From positions 30,242 through 94,241 of the forward strand of contig MPNW01000125.1 in assembly GCA_011800805.1 (NCBI GenBank): DNA of 64,000 nt, read 5' to 3'. Every line of letters starts with the position of its first letter. The first letter of the stretch is position 1. The notes below the pieces were generated by a model. The model was not told the DNA's origin. It ran no database searches and saw nothing but the letters and a program-made list of their open reading frames with translations. The position numbers and the translations under genes were made by a program. Below are positions 10,601 to 21,872 of this stretch, in pieces. The DNA comes from Hirudo medicinalis (Eukaryota > Annelida > Clitellata > Hirudinida > Hirudinidae).

Positions 10601-11920
10601 GACCTCCTTCCAGCTCCCTCGGGACACGACCAAGCTAGTGCATATTAACGAGTAGGTTAATTATTCATTAGGTTTTCAACTCGCTTTGCATCTCTAACGA
10701 TGTCGTTGTTGTGTTGTTGCACGACCTTAAGGTTGATAATTGTAAGCTCGATTCGTAGTTGACGATGTTTTCAATTTTCGATATCGGAATTGGAAACGAT
10801 ACTTTACGCTGGCGTTCGTTCTCATTGAATGGTTTTTTCTCGGATGTTATGCTAATTGTTTTTAAGTCTTATCGTCGCCACTAGCAACACAACGGCCGAT
10901 GATGTCATCGAGCTGCTGCTGAGAAAGTTCTGCATTGCCAACGATCCCAAGACCTTTGCCTTGTATCATAAAAGTACCATCCACGACGACGTCCACGGTA
11001 GGCAATGCGAATAATTAGGTCTTTTCTTGAATAATAAAGACAAGTCATGAATAATTAATCGCCCAGCAATGAGGAAGCTGAATGGCAACGAGCTGCCACT
11101 CGTCCTCTGCCTTCACTGGTTCTACCAGGGACAAGAAGCCCTCGAGAACAACAAGTTCATACTCCAAGAAATAGACCCTGGGGAAATCCTGGTGGGTTTT
11201 TCCCAGCAGACTGGGGCTCTAGTTTCGCTTCATAAATTAACCATTAATAGCAAAAGCATTAGCACAATTGTTACTGATTAAATCATTAATATCGATTAAC
11301 AATTAATGTCTTTCTCGATTAAATCGTTAACATCGACTGACGATCGATGTCTTTCTCGTCATCTTTCAGTGGGATTCGTTCAGCATTCCCGAGCTGGACA
11401 ACTTCCTGACCATGCTGAACAGAGAGGAGGAGGACCACGAGGTCAAGATAGTGGACAAGTTCAGGTGAGTCTCGTGCAGGTGTTCCACCCATCTGCGAGT
11501 AATCGATGATTGAGGCGATTAATCGATGAAATGAAAATGTCTGACCGGTCTTGAAGATGATGACGATGATGTCGGCGTCTGCGTTCGTCGTCTGCGTCCG
11601 AGCGGTCTGTTGAAAAATAGTGGGAGTATTATCACAATGACATTTATAATTTTTAAGATGTTACTAATAATTCGTACCTTTAATAATGCTGTCACCTTGA
11701 TAATGATAATAATAAGTTAAATTTGTCATTTATTTAAGCAAATGATGATGATGGGGATGATGATGATGATTACGATGATGATGGTGGTTGATGATGATGA
11801 TTATGATGATGATGGTGGTTGATCATCAGGACAATGAAGCTGCACATGGAAAGGATGATGAAGGAGATGAGAGAACGTGCGAAACAATCAAAAATCCCAA
11901 AGATCCTCGACATGCTGTAG
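7604..11920 (+). CDS. Ras association domain family protein (RASSF1/RASSF5-like), complete
   Basis: Scaffold that binds active Ras-like GTPases and, through its C-terminal SARAH helix, Hippo (MST) kinases. Exons: 7604-7706, 8117-8463, 8939-9062, 9268-9410, 9755-9937, 10476-10651, 10885-10997, 11067-11191, 11370-11464, 11830-11920; total 1500 nt, 499 residues. Exons 3-4 encode a C1 zinc finger with H-x12-C-x2-C, CPIC, C-x4-H-x2-C-x7-C spacing. The acidic DDDDDDKSSLF segment leads into EFRARISSFNENNHGLYLKL, as in RASSF1/5. The RA domain follows (HPDSLEGSIRVHMNLF; TADDVIELLLRKFCI; LPLVLCLHW), then SARAH (SIPELDNFLTMLNREEEDH ... RTMKLHMERMMKEMRERA). RA and SARAH are certain. Exons 1-2 (about 150 residues, no known domain) are inferred from splice sites and phase. 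The exon 5 acceptor at 9754 is weak. Confidence 0.88.
11742..11828. repeat. GAT-rich repeat ending at the last RASSF acceptor
   Basis: Imperfect (GAT)n with two copies of a GATGATGATGGTGGTTGAT unit. It runs directly into the gatcatcag acceptor of the last RASSF exon at 11830, so the usual polypyrimidine tract is replaced by repeat. Confidence 0.7.
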
Positions 11921-12339
11921 CAGAGTCGAGCTGTTTCAACAATCACTCGATATAATCCCTTGATATAGCTGGCATTTATGCAAAATGATTATTTTATTAC
12001 TATTATTATTATTATTATTATTATTATTTTATTATTAACCTAATTAATATGCATTAGTTACTAATATATATAGATTGGTTGTCATTACAACCCTGGTTAA
12101 CATGCAGTGAACTTGTTATTTGCGATTATTAATCACTTAATATCAATATTAACCCATCATTATTACATTATTATCACTATAACATTGGCTTCGTGACATC
12201 GGCCGTTGTCACCGAGCGTGTAAACTAAAATCTGAACTGATTCATTAGAATCAACCATTGATTGGAAATTGATTATAAATGTAATTATCCAATGAGCTTG
12301 CATCTATTAATGTTATGATTGACGTAATAATGACTAATG

Positions 12340-12870
12340 TTGTAATTAATGTCAAAATAAATGTAATAATGATTAATGTTATATATATATATTAATTAAT
12401 GTCAAAATAAATGTTATAATGATTAATGTTATGTATTGATTAATGTGATAATGATTGATATCATATATTAATTAATGTCAAAATAAATGTAATAACGATT
12501 AATGTTATATATATATATATATATTAATTAATGTCAAAATAAATGTCATAATGATTAATGTTATATATATATATATATTAATTAATGTCAAAATAAATGT
12601 AATACCGATTAATGTTATATATATATATATATTAATTAATGTCGAAATAAATGTAATAATGATTAATGTTATATATATATATATATTAATTAATGTCAAA
12701 ATAAATGTAATACCGATTAATGTTATATATATATATATATTAATTAATGTCAAAATAAATGTAATAATGATTAATGTTATATATTAGTTAATGTCAACAT
12801 GTAATAATGATCAATGTTATAAATTTATTAATGTCGAAATCAATGCAGTAATGATTGATGTTATATATTA
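12340..12870. repeat. AT-rich minisatellite, about 60-bp unit, roughly nine copies
   Basis: The unit is built on AATTAATGTCAAAATAAATG followed by TAATAATGATTAATGTTAT and an (AT)n core of varying length. Each copy carries AATAAA. Both strands stay open in some frames (INVIYIYILINV-type peptides), which comes from the repeat and not from coding. The array lies 0.4 kb after the RASSF stop, and the first AATAAA near 12355 may serve as its poly(A) signal. The remaining sequence to 13660 has (AT)n at 13090-13165 and no supportable gene. Confidence 0.85.
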
Positions 12871-13132
12871 ATTAACGTCACAATCAGAATGTTCCTCGCA
12901 ACGTCCAATAATAGGCAGTTGGCAGTTACATTCCTACAATGCCACAACTGCCATTACCAACTTATTTACTTAATTGTTGGGCCAGTATTGCTTATTTGTT
13001 GTTGTTGTTGTTGTTGGTTTATCATTTTTGTTCTCGTTGCTCACCCTACTTTGTAGTCCTGAGATTGTCGGAGGGTTCAACGTAACATTATATATATATA
13101 TATTGTCTATATAATATATAGATTATATAATA

Positions 13133-13170
<38 letters not shown>

Positions 13171-13661
13171 ATGTTGTTGCAGTTTTGATGATGATCAGTA
13201 AACGTGGATTATGTTTGTAGCAGTGCCGAGATTTTGTTTGCTAAATCACGTCTTCGTGACGGGCTGTCGTTTCGTCGAATGATAAAATATTCTGCCGACC
13301 GTTGGATTTGCCAAGGATTGCATCTATGCACGAATAAATTATTATAATGTCGACATGCTGGTGATGACGTTGTAGACAGTGCCCGTTGCTAGGTTGAGAT
13401 GAATTACCGTGCCATGCAAAATTGTGTCGTTGTTGTTTGCAGGATCATCTTCACATGACTTTGCCGTGATCATGCGTTTCGCGATCATGCGAGCATTTAA
13501 GAGTTCATCGAGTCACGTTTACAAGGCGAAATCCAATTTAGTTTTGGAAGGATGGATTGCAAATCCTTAAAAATAGTTTTCTGTCGCAAATCAATTTTTT
13601 ATTTTTTTATTTTGATCCTTCAGCCTTTTGTTTTCCAGTCACCGACGTTTAAAACCGGATA

Positions 13662-13872
13662 ATGTCGCAACGTCACGAGGTCTTCTCGGACGTGAGTCGT
13701 AATTTGTAATTGTGTAAATTGTGTAAATTTTGCGACCGGACGTTGTTGCTGCTGTCGTTATTGTTGTTATTTTTCAGTTCGACCTGTTGCTTTGCATTTC
13801 ATCAGGTCCTCGTCGAGGTGATCGTGAAGTAAACCACGTCACGTGTTCCGCAGATGTCTTACCAGGTCGGAC
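13662..13872 (+). other. Candidate 5' exons of an unidentified gene
   Basis: After a strong acceptor (ccttttgttttccag) an ATG at 13662 opens MSQRHEVFSD and ends at a gtgagt donor (13692). Downstream, catcag/GTCCTCGTCGAGG.../gtaaac could add VLVEVIVK, and ccgcag/ATGTCTTACCAG/gtcgga a 12-nt exon. No domain is visible and the rest would run toward the assembly gap at 14853. This may be chance; I do not assign a product. From 13873 to 14852 I see only AT-rich spacer with TAATTGATT-type repeats. Confidence 0.25.
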
Positions 13873-14852
13873 AATTTTTGCATCTCACTCCTTTTTTTGT
13901 ACCGTTTCTTTTTGCCGAGTTTCTTGAAGTCGTTGTAATTAATCGATCATTATAATTATTAACGTAATTAATGTAATCGTTGATGTAATCATTATGTAAA
14001 TTAAATAGTTATTGTAATTAATGGGCTGTTAAACACCCTAATTACCGGATTATTATAATTAATAAATCAAAATCAAGTGATTGAGACAATCAATTGGCAA
14101 TTAGAATTAATAGATGAATGTAATGAATGTAATTGGTTAGCACAACTAATTGACAATTGCAATTAATTGATGCTTGTAATTAATTGATGAGTGTAATTAT
14201 TAGATGATTTTAATTTATTGATTGTAATTTGTTATTGTAATTAATTGGTTATTGTAATTAATTATTACTTAGTAATCTTAATCGTTTCATCTTCTTGTTC
14301 CTCGACTCTTCCCCACTTGTTTACTTTATCTTTGACCTTTCAGCAGTCCAGAGTGTGCTTCATTTTCATAATTTATGCAATTATTCACTTCCCTTGCAAA
14401 AGCAGCTTATTAATATTAAGCATGTCATTAAGCATGTCAACTTCATGCAGGTTTGGATCGCAGAGATTTGCATGTGGGTCGTTTAAAACAAATGGTCGGA
14501 CACTTGCTTCTTCTTGGAAAACGTTCGGAAGTTCACTCGTTGTCATTGATGATTAATCGATTAAACCACAAATTAACGATTATTAAGTATGATTACTTTT
14601 AATAAATTAATTTTATTTATTACTTAAATTTAATATCATGCAAGCATTGTTTTTGTTTTGTCCGATCGTGTCACGGCTCAACTTTTAGATCTGTTGGATC
14701 TTTTCTTCCTCAGGTGAAGCTGTTCTGTTTGTTGTGCTTTTTCACTTGTTGTTGTTGATGATGATGTTTTGAGGGAACATTATAATATTCTGATTATTAC
14801 TTAGCTGTCGATACCACACCCCAGCCATCTTTGCATACTCTAGAGAAACTTT

Positions 14853-14956
14853 NNNNNNNNNNNNNNNNNNNNNNNNNNNNNNNNNNNNNNNNNNNNNNNN
14901 NNNNNNNNNNNNNNNNNNNNNNNNNNNNNNNNNNNNNNNNNNNNNNNNNNNNNNNN
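14853..14956. other. Assembly gap (104 N)
   Basis: A run of N. The flanks (14600-14852 and 14957-15580) show no recognisable coding sequence. A gene may be hidden in the gap. Confidence 0.98.
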
Positions 14957-15581
14957 AAAATCGTCGGCTTTGTGCTTCAAGATGTAACGAATGCCATTAA
15001 GGCTTTAATTTTTGAATATTTTCTGTTCGTTCAATGTTGGTTAAAGCTTCTATTAGACAATAAATATCATCCCAGTCATTTCGTTGTCCTTCCTTCGACG
15101 GCAAAATCGTTCGTCGAAAATCATTCCTCCGATCGACACCACGATCGTCGACGTTATTTACATAAATTATCAGTTACGTTTATTAATCAAGTATTTACCA
15201 CCGTTAACCTTTATTGGTTCTACCTCAGAGTAATTAGATCACCTGTTAACAACGGTAACCTATTCTCACTGGTTACTGAAGTCGTTGTACCTTAATAAGG
15301 TTACTAAGTTAGAGCCGAAGATCAAAGTCTTTGATGTGTTGATCGATTTTGTTTCAGAGTGTTTCTGATGTCTGTTTTTGTACGTTTTCGAAATTAATTT
15401 GGTGCTTATCTTATTTATTTCTCTCACTTTCATCGGCTACTTCTACTTCTCTAAATTGAAGAAACAAGCAAGCAACTGAAGCGATGTCGACGTGTTCTTC
15501 TCGTCTGTCCTCTTTGATATTTCCCAACATTTACCCTCCAAAGTTGATGGACGCATCACAACAAAAGATTGGTCTCGTCTC

Positions 15582-15595
15582 AATAAAGCTTTATT
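15582..15595. terminator. Palindromic two-way poly(A) signal
   Basis: AATAAAGCTTTATT is a perfect 14-bp palindrome giving AATAAA on both strands. On the minus strand it lies 14 nt after the DALRD3 stop (15609), so that gene has a very short 3' UTR. On the plus strand it could end any transcript arriving from the 13.6-15.5 kb region. Confidence 0.6.
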
Positions 15596-15608
15596 TGTTT
15601 AAAGTAGT

Positions 15609-18600
15609 TTACAATCTGTGAAGAGGTTTTATGCACAGGAGAGCCAGTGCATTGTCGTACACCTGCATGATTGACCTGACCAGGTGTAGACGAGCTTGCA
15701 TGGTCATCAGCAGGTGAGGTAACGGGTCCTGAAAGTGAAAGTTAATTGGTTAGGAAGGGTGGTTCATTATTATTGTCACTAAAAATTGACACGCTAAGCC
15801 AAACAGTGCTGACATTAATCATGCTTATCAACCCAACTGCTTGGTATTTTGTTTTTAGAAAAGAATTACAAGTAATAATATGAATAACGAGGGGTTGTAG
15901 TTGTAATGCATGAACTGAACATCGTTTTTAATGCTTTTGCAAATGAATAAATCACGGAGGATAAATAGCAATCACAACAGAGAAGTTTCCATTCTACCGT
16001 GAGGATGTGCGTCTTGCTGTAGTACTTGCTGAAGGAATTTGACAAACTCGAGAGGAACTGGCAGATCTGGATGTTGAAAATGTGCCGATAGATTTAAAAC
16101 CTCCCTCAACATAAAAACGTTAAAAATATAACAACATTATAATAATAATATTATTTTATTACTAACAAAATAACATAAAGGCATCAAAAATATTTATCTG
16201 AAGAAAGATTCCATCCTCTTGCAAGTTTAAAATCTTAAATATCTTAAGTAATCTCTAAGACATCGTCAAGTGTGATTTACCATCATAATCTACTATCTTT
16301 TTTAATTCAATAATTTATTTATTTCATGACCTTGAATTTCCCATTTCATCTTCTTATTGCTGCCACCAATTGTTGCAATTCTTATTTATTTATTTATTAA
16401 AGTCTTGAATGAACAATGAACCCAATTGCGCCCAAACTACTTCTGAATAAAAGCATACTTGGCTATTGCTCAAGCAGGGCCTCCAAACTCACCTTTTGCG
16501 TCGCGACGTTCGTTACGGAGCCCCCGTCGTCTCTCGTCACCGAATCCCCGACGACTGTCGGATATTCGAGGACATGGTTGAACAGTAACCTCCACTCTTC
16601 CTGTTCGTTTCATTGTTTATTGTTGAGAATTTCAAGAAAAACGTTTAATAAAAATTAGAAGCTTCTTGCCTTGCTAAGTATTAACATTTATTATTATTAT
16701 TGTTACTATTATTGTTATTATTATTATTATTATTGTTGTTGTTAACTATTCACAACAACAGTATTTAGAGTTGCAATACAATCATTTAAATGACTTCTCA
16801 CCTCCTGTCTGAGACAACAAAAGTCTATTTCTTCAACAGAGGGCAGAGGAGGATAATGACCTGGTAATAGTAATAAATTAAATAATAGTTATATTAGGTT
16901 ATAAATTATAATAGGTTATGATAATTATAAGATGTCAAATGCCATCATCCCGTATCCGATAAAAATTCTCGCTACCATGCCAGGAATTGATCTCCCAACC
17001 CTGACCATCATCGCACCACTTGATTGAGGAGTCCATTTTATACTCCTTTCATGAATATGTCTCAAAAATTAAGGTACTTAATTTTTTTTGTGATGGCAAA
17101 CAACAAGCTTTAAATATCAAGTAAGCAAGAATAAGCAAAGCAGCAATTGCACTGCAGTCGCTGACGACGATCGACTCCAGCGACACTTGCCTTCCTCGAC
17201 GAGTCTCCCGAACTTGTCGAGCATCGTCGATATTCTGGCGTAGTTGTAGAAGATGAAGACGCCGCTTCGGTCTTCGAAACAGCTGCTGTTTGCCAAGATT
17301 TTTGTCTGCGAATCGAAAAAAATGTCGGGGACGACTTGTCGTAAAGTGGTGAAAAGATTAGAAGAGTAAAAATGCGATGAACACATAAACAGCCTAGTGA
17401 TTCTAAAATAGCTCATGAGGATCAATTACTTCTGATGAATATTCAGATTCAGTTCTGATTAGTCTCAGTTAAACAGCAATTAATGATAATTAGGTGCTTA
17501 ATTAACTTTAAAAACATTCTCGTCGCACGATAGAAGTCGAGCAGCTGATATTCCTTTCACCTGCAATTCATTATCGAGCAGCTAAAATCAGAGACGACCC
17601 CATGAAAGGTGCAAACTGTTGGCATCCGGAGATAAAAAAATGGTCGTGCAAATTGAGAAAAATAAATCCATGCGATCGAGAGACACGAACCTCGAGCGTT
17701 GGTTTGATGCTCGTCAACTCGAACCTCAGCGAGGCCTTGGCCATCCCCTCCATCATCTCATCAGTGAAGAAGGCTGAGGAGGAAGGTTGGGTTTGAAAAA
17801 TTATGGACTCCTGTGTCATTTTTTTAAGCTAGTTCCAATTTTTGTACTTATTTTGTGTATCATTATCATCGATTAATGTCGATCGTGGATAGATCGGGCG
17901 GAGAGATCTGCTCCAATCAGAGTTCGAACATGATTACAAGAATCAATTTCCGTTTTGTAAATAAAAATAAAAATCTTTCAAAATTGCTGGCATTGACAAT
18001 ATTCTATCAGTGCAAGGAAGAGTCACTCATTTAGTCCCTCACCTGCCTTCTTCTCTCCGTACTTGGATCTGAATGCCGATGCAATCTGCAACTTTCGAGT
18101 CCTGCAAATAGGATGGCGAAATGTCAACGTATGATTTCATTACCGTTGCCATTACTACATCTTCTTTATCATGCCATTCACATGTCATCAACAGTATCTA
18201 GATGATTGTCATCAGGAATATGGATAAGAATGTGAATATGAATATGTGAATATGAATGTGAATATCGCAACAAAGCTAACCTAAGGAGTTTTGCAGGATT
18301 GGATTCTCGACTCTCTCCATCATCTGCAGAGACCCTCGAGTAAATGAGGTGGTGCTGAATAAAACGTGTGCAGATTGTTTTAAATCAAACATTAGCATAA
18401 TTAATGTTAAGCCAATGATATTATTACTCTTAACGGGCTACGATAATCGAGAGCTTTAAATCTAAAGACACGTCGTCCGACCATATTGCGGCTAAATGCA
18501 AGTGCAATTGCCAAATAGAGCAATTATCATAATAAATAATACTTGACGCATATTAAATATGCAGTCCACGACCAGACACTCCAGAAGGACCGCCCACCTG

Positions 18601-20401
18601 TTTGATTGATTGATGGACCCTCCCGTCCATCATCCGCCACAAAACTTCCATCTTCTGTTGGTGCAAGTAATTCCTGTTGTGAACGACATGGATGCAGGAG
18701 GCGGGCAGGACGTCTTTGCATTCTGCGAACCAATCGACGAGCACGAATGAAACTCATGAATATGAATGGAGATTACATTAATAAATAATTATAATTGGAG
18801 CTTCGGCGTGCATATTAACCCCATATACTCATGCATATGCAACGACATCGACGACGACATTCGGTCATAAATAATTGCCGTTAGATCTTGCACATAACTT
18901 TATCGAATGTCGGCCAAAGTCAGAATCACGATCTCGATCTGATTATCGCGGGTTTACGAAAAAAGTTTCCGTTAAATTTGCTCACTTTTTACGGCATTTT
19001 CGAGGTCGCTCAGTTGCTTCAGGCTTCCGTCGCCAGGTGACACTGAAACGACGTCAAAACCGGCATCGTCATTAGTATTACTACTGTCGACATTATTATC
19101 GTCGGTTAAACTTTTAATACCTAACTAATGAAATGATAACAAACAATTTTCAAGATTATCAGCTAAATAATTACAATTTATGTAGTCAGAAAATTGGCTT
19201 TTAATCGATCGATTAATAACCATCGACAGAACAACGGACGAACGTGCCAAGTTTGCAATGTGAAATAAAATGTAAACTAACGCATCAGCACGTTGACGTT
19301 GGCGCTGAACTTGCCGATCAGGTTTTCGTCCTCGATGAATTCTTTAAGATTTATCTTCAATTTTTCACATTTTTCTTTCGTCGCCTCGTCGACCTCCTCC
19401 AATATTTCGCACAAATCCTCGGCATTTTGCAGTCTATTCTTTACTTCTCCGAACCAATCAGAGAGTGGAACTCTATCTCCGTTCTCGAGGCTATTGGTCG
19501 GTGAGTTGCCATAATTTGTGACTGGCTCTCTTTTTAGTGTACCACCAAATATTTCCTCAATGTAAACTTCTAAAGCATTGACATTATTCTCTGGCACCAA
19601 GGTGACTTCGTAACTGGAACAGGAATGGGACATAAATTTATTGATAACAAATTAACCGCTTGGATTAATCAATCGATGTGCTTTGTTTCTTATGCTGTTC
19701 AAAGATGTTTACGATTTCAAGCACTCAAAGAAAAGCAACATTGGAGTAACAACTTTTTCAGTTTTAATGCATTTTGCAACCAAATTAATGTTCAATTTAA
19801 GCAACAATTTCATGTTTTTCAACTAAAAATAATAACAGAAAGATGATAATTTCACCTGTTTGCAAGTAATAGTTTTGTGAGGAGAGAAGCCATGTAAAGC
19901 GACCTGAGATCATCGAGAGAACCATTCTCCAATTCATCAATATTGGGAATGTTTACAAAAACCCTTCTATTTTTCTCCCCTTTGTTGATTTGGCCATATT
20001 TTGTAGATTCTTTATAAACCCGCGAAATCACGGCTTTAGAAATTAGCGGTCTTTTCAACTTGAGACGATATTTGCCTTGACACTCTTTCGAGAATTCCTC
20101 AACAAAATTTACTTTCTGCAAGGAGCAAACATTTTGCATTTAATGAGCTTCGTTAAATTCAATCACGAGTTTGATTCCTAAAATAAGTAGCAGTAACATC
20201 CATCAAAGGATGTCATCACAATGTTTACGGCTGTGTTCTACAACAACCTACTTCGGTGAAATTCCCTATGGCACTGTCTGATATTTCATCGACGTACAAG
20301 TGATAATCATCGTTGTTACGGTTCGGATTGGTAACTTTAATGCATCTTAACTTCTCAGCGCAGTCACCTAATGATGTCTTGATTTCGCGTATCAGATCCA
20401 T
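15609..20401 (-). CDS. DALRD3: DALR anticodon-binding domain-containing protein 3, complete
   Basis: DALRD3 is related to arginyl-tRNA synthetase; in vertebrates it partners METTL2 for 3-methylcytidine in arginine tRNAs. Exons, high to low: 20252-20401, 19856-20115, 19282-19613, 18986-19042, 18598-18722, 18281-18354, 18043-18101, 17691-17773, 17191-17305, 16802-16860, 16493-16600, 15998-16066, 15609-15728; 1611 nt, 536 residues (human about 543). Start MDLIREIKTS. Visible homology: CIHVVHNRNYLHQQKMEVLW; EDRSGVFIFYNYARISTMLD; EEGHYPPLPSVEEIDF; and the DALR helices ICQFLSSLSNSFSKYY and LHLVRSIMQVYDNALALLCI. Intron 9 has a GC donor (GAAG|GCAAGT); only this donor keeps the frame and the EEGHYPPLP alignment. 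The short downstream spacing suggests tail-to-tail packing with whatever lies in the gap region. Confidence 0.9.
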
Positions 20402-21872
20402 GAAGGTGTTTAAATGGATAAAGCGATAATGTGGCTATTTACCTATTTAGAATCATGTAGTTATTATTAATTCTGTGCTTTAAGATGTGTAATGGGTCCG
20501 AATAAAATTGATTGATTAAATAACTCTGGTTAAATTTAAAATTTATGTGCAATAAAATTTATTTCATGAGCTACATATTGCTTACCACTATTGCATGTGA
20601 TGGGTCAAACGCCCGATTTGATGCTGAGTTATGATTACACTCATATAAAGCCTTATTAGTTAATGACGAACTAGTATTAACACTCAATATTTTTAAATCT
20701 CTGACTAGACCTCGAAAAGTATTAACCTCACCCTTTTGGCATCGCAGATAATAAGCCTTAATTCAGCTTTGTTTCGACCTGTCTTAAAAGTAAAGTTAAT
20801 TTGCAAGTCAAAACTTAATTCAGTATTTCTTTCAAAAACCAATCAACATGACATTATCTCAAAGTTCCTAACAACGAAATTTGTAGCACACATAATTCTT
20901 ATCCGCGCAACTACTTAAGATGAACCATTTAACCCCGATAGGTCTGATCTTTAACTTTAGCAACGTGGCCAGCACACAGGAATTATGCTACTACAATTTT
21001 TGACAGCTGGTAAGGCTCTGAGATTACAAGTGCAAATGATCTTGCTCAAGTTAATGACAGAAAGAATTGAAATTTTCAGGACAATCAGAAGGTGAGAACA
21101 CTTAAATGCAACATTGATAAAGGACTACTTATTAAACAAAACAAAATTCATACTTAATCGTGGATTGACATCATTTTAAAGTACTACAATTGAAATCATT
21201 TACTAGTACATTTTTTTTTAAGAATTACGACATTCTGAGCAAGACATGGATTTGCTTAGAGACAGGAGGAGACTCAGAATGAGTATATGCTTGTATGTTC
21301 GCGCTTTGAGTCATTTTTCCTACCCATTTTATGGACGTACGAATGTGACGATAGAATCACAATAATCTGTAGATTCTATAAGAATAATTTTATGATCATT
21401 CCAAGACAACAGTACAAACCAAAAGATAAACACGTCTAAGATCGTTGAGAAAACCCTCTAAATTACACGCAAGAGCACATTCCAAGTCTGAAACATGACT
21501 GTAGAAGTGCTATCGATCGATCATGTCGTAGCTACCTAGAAAATAAATTTACATGTGAGCCACTCCCAACATGCACAATTGAAAGAGGATTTAAATTATT
21601 CCACGTTAATTTTAATCATTAATAATAATAATAATAACAACAACAATAATAATAATTAAAAACATATTACTTTTAATAATATTAAAAACATCTTGTCGGT
21701 ACCACAATCAACCGTCAACAACGACAGGGTCGCCATCACTGAATAAATATCGGCCTCGTTAGAAAAAGGAATGCGGGGAGACCAATAGAAATCGTTTCGA
21801 ATAAATTATTTAAATGACCATCTAGTGTTAATTCAACCGTCCTAACAGTCTTGCAATTGTCCGCTCTTCACA
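20402..21872. other. Spacer between DALRD3 and UGGT
   Basis: Contains the DALRD3 promoter side and the UGGT 3' end; both genes are on the minus strand. ATTAAA on the minus strand near 21611-21616 and 21674-21679 may be UGGT poly(A) signals. There is a short CAA/AAT tract at 21620-21656. I see no exon. Confidence 0.5.

Noticed and set aside
12505..12787. Open frames on both strands encoding INVIYIYILINV-type peptides
   Set aside because: Produced by the 60-bp AT minisatellite; the same repeat is open on both strands.
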